Shown here: piece after piece, positions 15,095 to 23,111 of the stretch
Layout of the letters: every line of letters begins with the position of its first letter
Position numbering within the stretch: position 1 is the stretch's first letter
IMG/VR virus record: IMGVR_UViG_3300029981_000025
Location: 1-41,073 of that record
DNA from: a virus
Direction: 5' to 3' (one strand)
DNA length: 41,073 nucleotides
Program-made: the position numbers and the translations under genes
Notes under the pieces: model-generated
Told to the model about the DNA's origin: nothing
Seen by the model: only the letters and a program-made list of their open reading frames with translations
The model's database searches: none

Positions 15095-15217
15095 ATAAAA
15101 ATGATTTAAGGTAAAAAAAATAAACAGAACACTCCGAAATTCCACACTTGTGCCTCGGCCATAGAGCGATCTTGCGTTACTAAGATCTCGTTTTAATTTA
15201 CAAATTTAAATTTTGGG

Positions 15218-15242
15218 TTTGGATTTGCTGCATGTGTTCTTA
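15218..15242 (+). repeat. Intergenic repeat motif, copy 3
   Basis: TTTGGATTTGCTG, 8 bases, CTTA, in the gap upstream of the membrane-protein gene. Confidence 0.65.
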
Positions 15243-15296
15243 TCAAGCTCCATTTGTTTGTAGTTATTCTGCCCACTGGGCGGATTAAAGATTTAC

Positions 15297-15322
15297 TTTG
15301 GATTTGCTGTTAGGAGCTTTAA
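15297..15322 (+). repeat. Intergenic repeat motif, copy 4
   Basis: TTTGGATTTGCTG followed by a slightly altered spacer and CTTTA. A GCCCA/TGGGC hairpin lies between copies 3 and 4, which are 79 bases apart. Confidence 0.65.
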
Positions 15323-15327
15323 TTTTT

Positions 15328-15753
15328 TTAGAGATCTTCAAGTGTAGGTCTCTTTCTTGGCACCATTTCAACCTGTGTAGGATCTTTGGTGTATGCGTCA
15401 GGAATAACTCCATAATTAGGAGGAATCTGTCGAGGAATCTGAATATTACCTCGAGCTCTTTCAAGGTCTGCTTGAGTTTGAGCTTGTGCTCTTGCGGCTA
15501 ATAGATAATCAGGAGAAGGGGTAGGATGAGCTGCTTGATATTGATCAGAGATCAAGGTCTGCAGTGTAGGCATAGTACTACGAATAGTATCACGCATACG
15601 ATATGCCCAAGCAGACCAAGCACTTAAGTCGCCTTGTGTCCAATCAGTACGAGTACTTTTCTCTAACTGATCTGCCACACTTTTAATCAAAAGTTGTTCT
15701 TGTCTTGTCATAGTTGGTTGCTCATTAGGAATATACGGTATAAAAATATGCAT
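15328..15753 (-). CDS. Hypothetical protein, 141 residues
   Basis: Not recognised. Helical N-terminal two thirds with paired tryptophans (LSAWSAWAYRMRDTIR), then an Ala/Gln-rich helix and a proline-rich basic tail. No membrane segment. Confidence 0.7.
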   Translation of the reverse strand: MHIFIPYIPNEQPTMTRQEQLLIKSVADQLEKSTRTDWTQGDLSAWSAWAYRMRDTIRSTMPTLQTLISDQYQAAHPTPSPDYLLAARAQAQTQADLERARGNIQIPRQIPPNYGVIPDAYTKDPTQVEMVPRKRPTLEDL

Positions 15754-15782
15754 TTCACACGCCGTCTTAAAAAGTTATTAGT

Positions 15783-15809
15783 AAAAATTTGGGCCCGCTT
15801 TCAGGGCCC
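15783..15809 (-). terminator. Probable rho-independent terminator
   Basis: On the minus strand GGGCCC, a 7-base loop and GGGCCC, then AAATTTTT. Lies just after the glutathionylspermidine synthase remnant. Confidence 0.65.
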
Positions 15810-15815
15810 CCGCTT

Positions 15816-16151
15816 TTATTCAATAACATGAGGAACAAAATATGACATGTTATTAGTAATTCGAGAGAATGTCTCTCTAATACCAATGCCACATGATTCT
15901 CCTCCAATAACCCATGATCCTAGTACGGGATACATTTCGTCGTACGGCTCAATCTCTACCAGTTCTTGATAGATAAAGCCTTCTTCTCCATACTCGCCTC
16001 CTGCTTCTTCCAGTAATACACCGTACTTCATCAATGAAACATTTGCGCCCTCTCTTGAAAAGATTGGCTTCTTGCAATAGTTATCGAATAGTGGTGATTC
16101 GGACGCTTTCAGAATATAGGGAGAGGTTGGAAACAGCTCAGATCTTTTTAC
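15816..16151 (-). pseudogene. Glutathionylspermidine synthase, C-terminal remnant
   Basis: The frame read from 16151 gives about 110 codons with CKKPIFSREGANV, GEYGEEGFIYQEL, YPVLGSWVIGGESCGIGIRE and MSYFVPHVIE, the conserved C-terminus of the GSP synthase ATP-grasp family (PF03738 type, normally ~380 residues). A TAA precedes this stretch and no start codon lies before an internal ATG at 16031, so about 270 N-terminal residues, including part of the ATP site, are missing. The family ligates glutathione to spermidine, or an amine to a peptide. Likely decayed. Confidence 0.75.
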
Positions 16152-16184
16152 TTAAAAATTAAATTGGATTTTTTGTAGTTTTGA

Positions 16185-16209
16185 TTTGGTTTTGCTGTCT
16201 CTGAGCTTA
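16185..16209 (+). repeat. Intergenic repeat motif, copy 5
   Basis: TTTGGTTTTGCTG, 8 bases, CTTA, just downstream of the SPFH gene terminator on the coding strand. Confidence 0.65.
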
Positions 16210-16215
16210 TGAAAG

Positions 16216-16249
16216 GGAGAAACTATCTTTCGACAGTTTCTCCTTTTTT
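16216..16249. terminator. Strong hairpin, probable terminator
   Basis: GGAGAAACT and AGTTTCTCC form a 9-bp stem with a 10-base loop. It directly follows the SPFH stop at 16263. The T-run (CTTTTTT) is on the plus-strand side; on the minus strand the hairpin is followed by CTTTCAT. Confidence 0.65.
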
Positions 16250-16262
16250 ATTTTGAAGCTTA

Positions 16263-18590
16263 TTAAGCTTCGGTTTTGGCTTCTTCTGCCATGACTGAGT
16301 TGAACTTCTTGCCGGTGAGTTTTTCGATCATTGAAAGACCGAGAAAGTTTTCGACTAATGAACCGCCATTGTCTCCGTTGCCACCACCACTGATGATGAT
16401 GTTTTCCGGAATCAATTTGATTTTACCTTCAACGATCGATTCGATCATCTTCAGTTTGGCGTAGTCGGTACCCATGGCTTGTACAGAAAGCTTGTATGCT
16501 TCAGCTGTTGATTGACCTTTTGCAAGGATAACAGCAGCTTCTGCAGTACCTACTTTACTGACTTGTTCAGCGCTGGCAGATGCAGTCAATTTGATTGCAG
16601 TTGCTTTTGCCGTAGCAATGGTAACTTCGTTGGTTGCATCAGCATTTGCTTTGATTTTGGTTCCTTCAGCAGCACCAGTTGCTTCTTGAATCTTCGAGTT
16701 GGCGAAGTTCTTGGAGATTTCAACCCCTCTTTCAGATTTAACAACTTCCGGCTGCATATCGGCTTGAGCCGTTGCATTTGCCAATTGTTGACGCTCTTTC
16801 TGAGCATCTTTCTGAGTTTCAAAGGTTTTCTTTTCCTGAGCAGCAATCTGTCTGTCAGTTACCGGCTTTGTCAATTCGATTGGAAGAACCACATCAGCGA
16901 TCATTGTATCTTTCGATTCAATATGATGCACTCTGAGTACGTCACAGATGTGAAGTTTGGCCTTTTCTTGCAACTCTGCACGCTTGGTGTAGAGTTCCAA
17001 AGCTTCCACGGATTGAGCAGCATTTCTGAAATGCGAGCTAATGGCCGGTTCCAGAACCTGAGAGATCATGTTGGTAACAGATCCCAAATTGGCAATCACT
17101 TTGGGTGCATCAGCCATAGCGATATGAATGATAACGCGAACGTCCATATTCACATTGAAAGCATCAGCGGTTCTCAAAGTAATAGTCTTCAAGTTGGAGT
17201 CAAACTTATGAGCACTAGACTCATCGTTTGCCCAACTGAGCAGGATTTGTGTTGTGGGAACGATATCCACTTTGCAAATGTCCAAATTGAGGGCATGCTT
17301 GCCAGGGCCCAGAGGATCTTTCCAGATACCTCTTTTACCGTTTTCAACAATCTTGGCATTAACAGCAGAATCGGAAGTGTCTTCGCCTTCATCACCAACA
17401 AAGTTGGTTACTACAGCACACTCACCAATTTCGACATCGACCATCTTTTGCTTTTTGACGCGGGCAAACCAGGGATTGATGGCGTAGTTACCAGCCCTGA
17501 GTACAGGAATCTGCAAACCTTTCTGACCACCAGCCTGAAGAAATGCGTCAGTATCTTGGAAATTCTGATGAACTTCCAGAGGAACTTCATCGGCAGCAAT
17601 TTTACCGGCTTCAGTAATAGGCTTACCTTCCAAAATAGTAACAACACCAACTTCATCAGCAGCAATCATTGTCCAATCTTCAGGTTGACTGACTTGGAAC
17701 AGATTTGGATTGATACGATACACACCCGGCATCAATGCTTGAATTTGGCGACCTTTTTGACCACCGTTCTTCAAAAATTCTTCACCTTTTTCAAAGTTTG
17801 AATGATTTTGAACTTTGTCAGCCAATAGTCTGCCGTCAGGAATTTGCACTCCATCTACGGCAGTAACCATACAGATCTTACCACCAGGAACTACTGTGAC
17901 CGGACAAACATTTACTTTGAACAAGTAAGTGTTGATACGATACATACCAGGAGTCAATGTTTCCACCTGAGGACCTTTTTGGCCGCCATTGGTTAGAAAC
18001 TTCACACCATCTTGGAACAGGTTACATTCCACAGATTTAGCCATGATACGACCTGGAGCAATAGATGCGCCGGCAACAGCTTCAACAGTTGCGATTTGAT
18101 TTTGAGCAACATGAACAGCTGAAACTACCTGTACTGTAAACAGATACGGATTGATTCTGTGCTGTCCGGGAGGAATGATGGCAACTTGTGGTCCTTTTTC
18201 TCCACCATTACGTAGGAAAGCTTCGCCATCCTGAAAAGTGTTACACGCCACATCAGCAGCCATAAACTGTCCTTGTGGAATTGATTTCCCTGTAATAGCG
18301 GCAACCAGACCTATTTGATCATCATTAATGACCAAATATTTGTACTTTCGCGCAATTTGAATAAAAGGAATCAGAAAATGTAATCCTGATCCAAGGATTT
18401 TGGCTTGTACACCAACTTCCCCCGGTAAGGCTACAGTACGACCATCAGCCATTTCCTTGCCAATGAATCGCTTTTCAATCGTTGCCATTTCAGTAGCACC
18501 AACGTTCACAAAAAACTTAGATAAAATCACAAGACCCAGCAATGCTGGAAGTACCCACCAGAAGGCGAGTATCGCACTTAATGTTGCCAT
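16263..18590 (-). CDS. SPFH/Band-7 (flotillin-like) protein with N-terminal repeats
   Basis: 775 residues. A hydrophobic anchor at about 8-30, then four to five ~75-residue repeats (about 80-390) each holding NGGxKGxQ, a proline-glycine turn and YRINPxLFxV; the SPFH core follows at about 400-600 (VNMDVRVIIHIAMADAP), then an Ala/Glu/Lys-rich flotillin-type coiled coil (about 600-730), and an acidic tail. SPFH proteins form large membrane-anchored cages and recruit proteases or organise lipid domains. The repeats resemble stacked beta-domains of a cage wall, also seen in vault-type proteins; that comparison is an inference. Largest gene of the window, with a long structured leader. Confidence 0.85.
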   Translation of the reverse strand: MATLSAILAFWWVLPALLGLVILSKFFVNVGATEMATIEKRFIGKEMADGRTVALPGEVGVQAKILGSGLHFLIPFIQIARKYKYLVINDDQIGLVAAITGKSIPQGQFMAADVACNTFQDGEAFLRNGGEKGPQVAIIPPGQHRINPYLFTVQVVSAVHVAQNQIATVEAVAGASIAPGRIMAKSVECNLFQDGVKFLTNGGQKGPQVETLTPGMYRINTYLFKVNVCPVTVVPGGKICMVTAVDGVQIPDGRLLADKVQNHSNFEKGEEFLKNGGQKGRQIQALMPGVYRINPNLFQVSQPEDWTMIAADEVGVVTILEGKPITEAGKIAADEVPLEVHQNFQDTDAFLQAGGQKGLQIPVLRAGNYAINPWFARVKKQKMVDVEIGECAVVTNFVGDEGEDTSDSAVNAKIVENGKRGIWKDPLGPGKHALNLDICKVDIVPTTQILLSWANDESSAHKFDSNLKTITLRTADAFNVNMDVRVIIHIAMADAPKVIANLGSVTNMISQVLEPAISSHFRNAAQSVEALELYTKRAELQEKAKLHICDVLRVHHIESKDTMIADVVLPIELTKPVTDRQIAAQEKKTFETQKDAQKERQQLANATAQADMQPEVVKSERGVEISKNFANSKIQEATGAAEGTKIKANADATNEVTIATAKATAIKLTASASAEQVSKVGTAEAAVILAKGQSTAEAYKLSVQAMGTDYAKLKMIESIVEGKIKLIPENIIISGGGNGDNGGSLVENFLGLSMIEKLTGKKFNSVMAEEAKTEA

Positions 18591-18599
18591 AAAGCTTAA

Positions 18600-18634
18600 T
18601 TTGGTTTTGGTTTATTGGCTGTTTCTTCCTAAGG
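18600..18634 (+). repeat. Intergenic repeat motif, diverged copy 6
   Basis: TTTGGTTTTGG, a 6-base insertion, GGCTG, 7 bases, CTAA. Immediately upstream of the SPFH start codon. Confidence 0.45.
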
Positions 18635-18837
18635 TTCGCCATTGTCCTCAGTGCTTATAAAATCAATCTCACTCAGCCTTTTACCTGTCCATCCAGGTTA
18701 TTCTCCTTTAGTCTATTTACTAGTGGCGAGGGAGGTAGCCAACCGTCTTAGATTGACTGAGTGAAATTGAAGTTTTTGCCCAAGCTTGTGCTTGGATCCC
18801 AAGTGAATAATCCTTTAGATCGGACTTGTCATAATTT

Positions 18838-18862
18838 TTTGGGATTTGCTGACGCCACTAAG
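18838..18862 (+). repeat. Intergenic repeat motif, copy 7
   Basis: TTTGGGATTTGCTG, 6 bases, CTAAG, located 26 bases beyond the stop of the DUF2828 gene. Confidence 0.55.
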
Positions 18863-18887
18863 TAGGATTTTCACCTACATCAGAGAT

Positions 18888-20630
18888 TTACACCTCTAAT
18901 AGATTGAGTACTTCCTGATCCATTGCTGCTAGGAAGAGCTCATCTGATGTTTTCGGGATAGAAGCTTGATGCTCCACACCCGTTAGGAAGCCGAGTACTG
19001 CTCCATCAAATCCAGATAAGTGGAAGAGATTGGGACAGTCAGCAAATTCTTCAAATGCAGTCTGTGAAGCTCCATAATGTCCATTAGGAATATCCCAAAG
19101 AACAACACGGAAATTGTCCACAAATTGATCACTGAAGCCTTGCTGACGCAATGCTAACAAGAGAGCCTTAAAGTTTCCTTCTTGACGAACCCCGCAATTG
19201 TACACATACGTAGGATCAAAACAACCATCTGTCATACAAAGGATGCCAGTAGGAAATTCTGATTCAGCTACGCCTTCCTTGAGAATGTCACCGAAGTGTT
19301 TAGCTACGGAAAGAAAGTTAGTGTTTCCATTAAAGGAACGGTTTGCGTTAGCATACTGTTCCAATGGAGTGTTGCCTTCCCACACCTTTAAGACGGTTTC
19401 TCCAGAAAACTCAAGATAAGCTTTACTGAATTTACCTTCTAAGAGATAAGAAAAGTACAACGCCATAGACTTGGCACATACATAAGCCGAAGCTTTTGCG
19501 CCAATTGCCTTTGACTGCATCGAACCGGATGTATCGATTACGCCAATAAAGCCATTTTCACCAGGTTTCAGACCTTTCTTTCCAACTTCAACAAGCTGCA
19601 TGAATTGCTTGTTGATTGTATCAACTTGATACCTGGCGCTAGGCACGTTGGTACGTGCTAAATCACCAAGTGGAGCAAACAGTTCATAGGGATAACCAGT
19701 GAATTTCAACACTGGTTTAGCCGCAATGAATTCTTCATACTTTGCCTCAAGTTCATGATTCTTGAGGAATTTCCCGGAAACCATTTGAGAAAGAGCGCGT
19801 CCATGTACCGAATTGAAATCAATTGCAAGAAAGTTTCCTTGCGAGATCAATTGCTGCCAACTGTGTGCTGTTCCTGAAGATTTAAGTTTCCGGTACTTTT
19901 TGTACGTAGTACCTGTTTCATCTTCCTTTACACCATAAAGTAAAGAACATACCCATTTTGCAATAGCTGAATCAGCTTCCGCTTCAACAGTATGACAAGC
20001 TGAGCCTGCCTTAATTTGAGGAAGAAACTTCTTTACCAATTCACAAGTGCTTGGATTCTCTAAACCAGCCAGAATTAACTGACCAAATTTGTTCCAATCT
20101 AACACCCGGCCGTTCCAGCCGTGATGCTGCAAATCAAAAGACAGCATTTGAATGATGTCTTTCCATGAGCCGACAGATATGAATAAGCTGACATTCTTCC
20201 AGAAAGTATCTGGTGCGTTGATAGCTAACCAAATCATTCTGTATATTCCTTCGTGCTTTAAGCCTTGGCCACGTTGAGTGGTTGAGGTCTTCGATCCATC
20301 TTCCAACTGAATTGTCCGAGTGATCATACGTAGGTAATAAGTGAATCTTAAAGCCAGATTTTTGTCTTGTGCCCAGAGAGTACTCATGTCAACACAAATG
20401 TCAGCATAAGATCTGGGCTGTTTATAATTACTAACTTTGCCAAATTGATCAACAAAATTAGAGCCAGTAGTTGTTAACTTAACAGCTCCGTTACCCAGAG
20501 CAGTTGTTTTTGCAGATTGATGAAGACCTCCTCTTAAGAAAGGATTTGTGGTTTTCATCGTCGATTTCGCAGTAGTCTGCGCAGATGCAGAACGTTGTGG
20601 ATACAACGTTGTTTTTTTGCTGTCAAACAT
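18888..20630 (-). CDS. DUF2828 / TROVE-like protein with vWA domain
   Basis: 580 residues. The N-terminal helical region (about 75-340) follows the DUF2828/TROVE pattern: paired helices, GQGLKHEGIYRMIWLA, then NVSLFISVGSWKDI. The C-terminal vWA domain has an intact metal site: DTSGSM at 366-371, GNTNF near 435, and MTDGCFDP near 458. TROVE-vWA proteins such as Ro60/Rsr form rings that bind misfolded or Y-like small RNAs; DUF2828 proteins are known from plants, giant viruses and some phages but lack an assigned role. RNA binding here is an inference, strengthened by the many structured RNAs of this genome. Confidence 0.8.
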   Translation of the reverse strand: MFDSKKTTLYPQRSASAQTTAKSTMKTTNPFLRGGLHQSAKTTALGNGAVKLTTTGSNFVDQFGKVSNYKQPRSYADICVDMSTLWAQDKNLALRFTYYLRMITRTIQLEDGSKTSTTQRGQGLKHEGIYRMIWLAINAPDTFWKNVSLFISVGSWKDIIQMLSFDLQHHGWNGRVLDWNKFGQLILAGLENPSTCELVKKFLPQIKAGSACHTVEAEADSAIAKWVCSLLYGVKEDETGTTYKKYRKLKSSGTAHSWQQLISQGNFLAIDFNSVHGRALSQMVSGKFLKNHELEAKYEEFIAAKPVLKFTGYPYELFAPLGDLARTNVPSARYQVDTINKQFMQLVEVGKKGLKPGENGFIGVIDTSGSMQSKAIGAKASAYVCAKSMALYFSYLLEGKFSKAYLEFSGETVLKVWEGNTPLEQYANANRSFNGNTNFLSVAKHFGDILKEGVAESEFPTGILCMTDGCFDPTYVYNCGVRQEGNFKALLLALRQQGFSDQFVDNFRVVLWDIPNGHYGASQTAFEEFADCPNLFHLSGFDGAVLGFLTGVEHQASIPKTSDELFLAAMDQEVLNLLEV

Positions 20631-20648
20631 CTTTATAAAAATTAATGA

Positions 20649-20933
20649 TTAATTTTTGTTGTTGTTGTTATTGCTGTTGTATTGAGAAACACTTCTTAAT
20701 GCTTCCAATTCATCCATTTCTTTCCCAACTTTAGCTGCAGCTACTGCATCAGGAGCTACACGCTTTGTCATGAGAATCACACAATCCATTTCCACGGAGT
20801 CATATGCTTCTTCTTTTGCTTTTCCTGTAGGCAATGCGTCATACTTTGCTAAGTCTTCACGTAATTTGTCTAAGATATCTTCTTTACTAAGAGATGCTGC
20901 TAAGAGCATCATCAATGGTCCAATATTCGGCAT
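20649..20933 (-). CDS. Hypothetical protein, 94 residues
   Basis: Not recognised. Helical and acidic with a poly-Asn tail. Directly upstream of the DUF2828 gene (18 bases), so likely co-translated. Confidence 0.7.
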   Translation of the reverse strand: MPNIGPLMMLLAASLSKEDILDKLREDLAKYDALPTGKAKEEAYDSVEMDCVILMTKRVAPDAVAAAKVGKEMDELEALRSVSQYNSNNNNNKN

Positions 20934-20950
20934 TTGTGTTTTTATTAAGG

Positions 20951-21307
20951 TTATCCAATCAATTCGGCAAGGCTCTCCTCAGCTCGTTTAATACGAACAA
21001 GTTTTCTTTTACAGTGGCCTAACATAATAGCCATCTCTCTCTTTGTAAACGTTGACTCTAAAGCTTCAATTTCTTCAGACAGTGTATCATACTCTTTTTC
21101 CATGTATGTACTATCCCTCTCATCACCACCAGGTATACGATTGCAAGCTTCGTCTACACTATCAGCTTCATGATTATAAGGAAATTGGTGCGAAATAGAA
21201 CTTTCTACTGCATGAATAATCTCAAAGTCAGACTTATCTTGATTATCTAATACAGCATCAACAAGGACCATAGGATCCATTTTATGGCTGACTTCTGTCT
21301 TTCCCAT
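20951..21307 (-). CDS. Hypothetical acidic protein, paralogue of 27378-27881
   Basis: 118 residues. Shares with the gene at 27378 the order: acidic start, FPYNHE, EAC, an acidic helix EEIEALESTFTKREMAIML. Function unknown. It begins the run leading into the DUF2828 gene. Confidence 0.72.
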   Translation of the reverse strand: MGKTEVSHKMDPMVLVDAVLDNQDKSDFEIIHAVESSISHQFPYNHEADSVDEACNRIPGGDERDSTYMEKEYDTLSEEIEALESTFTKREMAIMLGHCKRKLVRIKRAEESLAELIG

Positions 21308-21309
21308 AT

Positions 21310-21786
21310 TATAAGGTTATAATTTAAAAAAAAATAGGTTTCATTTGTCCACCCCGAAACCTCCGACGTACAATACGTGGAAAACAAGGACACTTCACAT
21401 TGTGCACGAGCTCATCAATGTTAGAGCTAGACAAGAGATAAGTTTTAACGAGAGATCTACACCATTTCTCGGTTGCCACATTTACTAACGTAGCCAACGG
21501 ATGCTTTTCTACACACATCACTGCCGGGAATGAGATATTCGTCGAAGGCTGGGCAACTCGCGCAATGCAAGACCAACAATCACGAAAAGAGCTCTAGCAA
21601 CAACCGTCAACAGCCGATGCGGTGTCCTGACCCATGCAAACGTAGCCAGCAATAAGGAAATTGTTCTGGCATTTAGACGTGTATGAACCTCTGAGTTAGC
21701 ATACATCCAGGTGTTTAACCCACTTACTAGACGAATCCAGTAAAGACTCTTAACTCTGCAGTTTAATTTATAACTTCTGCAGTTCG
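21310..21786 (-). other. 477-base stretch without a convincing gene
   Basis: Two minus-strand frames (93 and 65 codons) exist but their products are Arg/Leu/Val-rich and unlike the Lys/Glu/Ile-rich proteins around them, and they are in different frames joined at a TGA. The base composition is less AT-rich than the neighbouring genes. TGGCTACGTT occurs twice on the minus strand. It could hold a structured RNA or a decayed gene. Confidence 0.35.
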
Positions 21787-22278
21787 TTACAGGAACCAAT
21801 TCCGATTCTTTGTTTCAACATTAATTCTTTCAGAATCAACAGCTTTTACTTCTCTATCCCCCGCTGTACTATTCTTCCCACCTTCGGCAGGATCTAGTCC
21901 ATCAGGATCTAAATCAATATCCTCATTATCTGAGTCTGCTGAGCCATCAGAATCTCCGTCGCCACTATCATCAGAACTTCCTTGACCATTGCCTCCACCC
22001 TTTTGAGGTTCGAAGTAGGTTTTATCAATAATTACATCCCATACTGCTTCAGTGGGATCCACTTCGCCGCAGTCTTCTTCATCATCAGTAATAGTTTCAA
22101 CTTCAACGCTCTCCGCCTCAGCTATTACTGGAAAAAGATTTTCAGCTGCTTCTGGATGTTCTTCCATGAATTCAGCATGAGTGCATTCCGTATTTATCGT
22201 AGAGTGAACTGTAGCAATTTCTTCAAAAGAAACATACTCATATTCATTTAACCCTGAGGCTTCTTCCATCATACTCAT
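21787..22278 (-). CDS. Acidic low-complexity protein, CobT-linker-like
   Basis: 163 residues, rich in Glu and Asp with runs such as GQGSSDDSGDGDSDGSAD. Its ATG overlaps the TGA of the upstream vWA-like gene (ATGA). In CobT-type partners of MoxR/CobS ATPases an acidic linker joins the N-terminal region to the vWA domain; here the acidic part is a separate gene. Probably a partner of the ATPase; inference from position and composition. Confidence 0.68.
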   Translation of the reverse strand: MSMMEEASGLNEYEYVSFEEIATVHSTINTECTHAEFMEEHPEAAENLFPVIAEAESVEVETITDDEEDCGEVDPTEAVWDVIIDKTYFEPQKGGGNGQGSSDDSGDGDSDGSADSDNEDIDLDPDGLDPAEGGKNSTAGDREVKAVDSERINVETKNRNWFL

Positions 22279-23111
22279 CTCCTTAATCCAATTTTTAATA
22301 TTTTTGCAACCATGTCATTACCCTGAGCACTAGAATTAGGTAACATATTACCTCCAATGACATCATACATAGGAGCTAAATCCTTTATAATCCGATCTTG
22401 GTCTAAAAATGTTCCAATAGATTTCTGGCAACCAGAGGCTGAATAGCCATTAAAAAGAGTGATCCTAAAGAATTCTGAATGCGATGCTGCTAACACCGCT
22501 TTCATGTTTAATTTCTCACAAGATTGAGCAACATTTGCTACAACATAACAAGCTCCATTATTAATGGCCCTTGTATCTGAATCAAACATATCAATATTAA
22601 CACTAATGTTCATAGCCTGACACATCATAATAGTCTTAAGTATTCGAACAAAAGACTCTGTATAGTTTCCTCCAACAAAAGTTCCTACCTGAAATGCCAT
22701 ATTAAGCGTTTGCTTCTTAGCACCAGGTTCACTTTTCTTGAATATCTTTTCATTTTGCATTGCGTAATGCGGGATCGATAGATTTCCTACGAATCGATTT
22801 AATTCGAATTGTCTTTTAAGAGACTTTCCTTTATAAACTAATTCTAGAAACTCTGGATCCATGGACACTTCCTTTTGTGCTCTTTCAATTATCGCCATTT
22901 TTGTTGGCGTTAAGATTAATCTTTCTTGAAAATACTGCATAGCTCCTTCTCGATAATCATCATATCCCATACCCAATCCATGTGGATTAACTGCACGATC
23001 ATCATAATAGAAAATATCTTCTAGACTAGAAAACCTCAAGAACCTTGAGCCACTCGGTAATGTTTTGTACTTAAAGAGTGGCTCTTTTTTGTCCTGATGT
23101 TGTTCTGCCAT
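22275..23111 (-). CDS. vWA-like partner of the MoxR/CobS ATPase
   Basis: 278 residues from the ATG at 23111. The middle (about 140-240) alternates hydrophobic strands and helices like a vWA or Rossmann fold: KQTLNMAFQVGTFVGG, NISVNIDMFDSD, KAVLAASHSEFFRITLFNGY. A DxSxS metal site is not seen; DMFDSD may replace it. Position after the ATPase, which it overlaps by about 40 bases, matches CobS-CobT and MoxR-vWA pairs, which insert metals or remodel complexes. Ends in TGA. Confidence 0.65.
   Translation of the reverse strand: MAEQHQDKKEPLFKYKTLPSGSRFLRFSSLEDIFYYDDRAVNPHGLGMGYDDYREGAMQYFQERLILTPTKMAIIERAQKEVSMDPEFLELVYKGKSLKRQFELNRFVGNLSIPHYAMQNEKIFKKSEPGAKKQTLNMAFQVGTFVGGNYTESFVRILKTIMMCQAMNISVNIDMFDSDTRAINNGACYVVANVAQSCEKLNMKAVLAASHSEFFRITLFNGYSASGCQKSIGTFLDQDRIIKDLAPMYDVIGGNMLPNSSAQGNDMVAKILKIGLRR

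Larger units (their letters stand above)
18591..18887 (-). promoter_or_regulatory. Structured leader of the SPFH gene
   Basis: 297 bases without a gene. On the minus strand: hairpin GTAGG/CCTAC just after the upstream stop (possible terminator), a repeat-motif copy, hairpin ACCTG/CAGGT, and TCACTCAG and TCAATCT, each complementary to parts of CTGAGTGAGATTGA downstream but not nestable together, so two exclusive pairings are possible. A second repeat-motif copy sits 20 bases before the ATG. Confidence 0.4.

Noticed and set aside
16512-17801. 429-codon rightward frame opposite the SPFH gene
   Set aside because: It is a shadow of the long SPFH frame; composition is Cys/Ser/Phe-rich, as expected from antisense of a coding strand.
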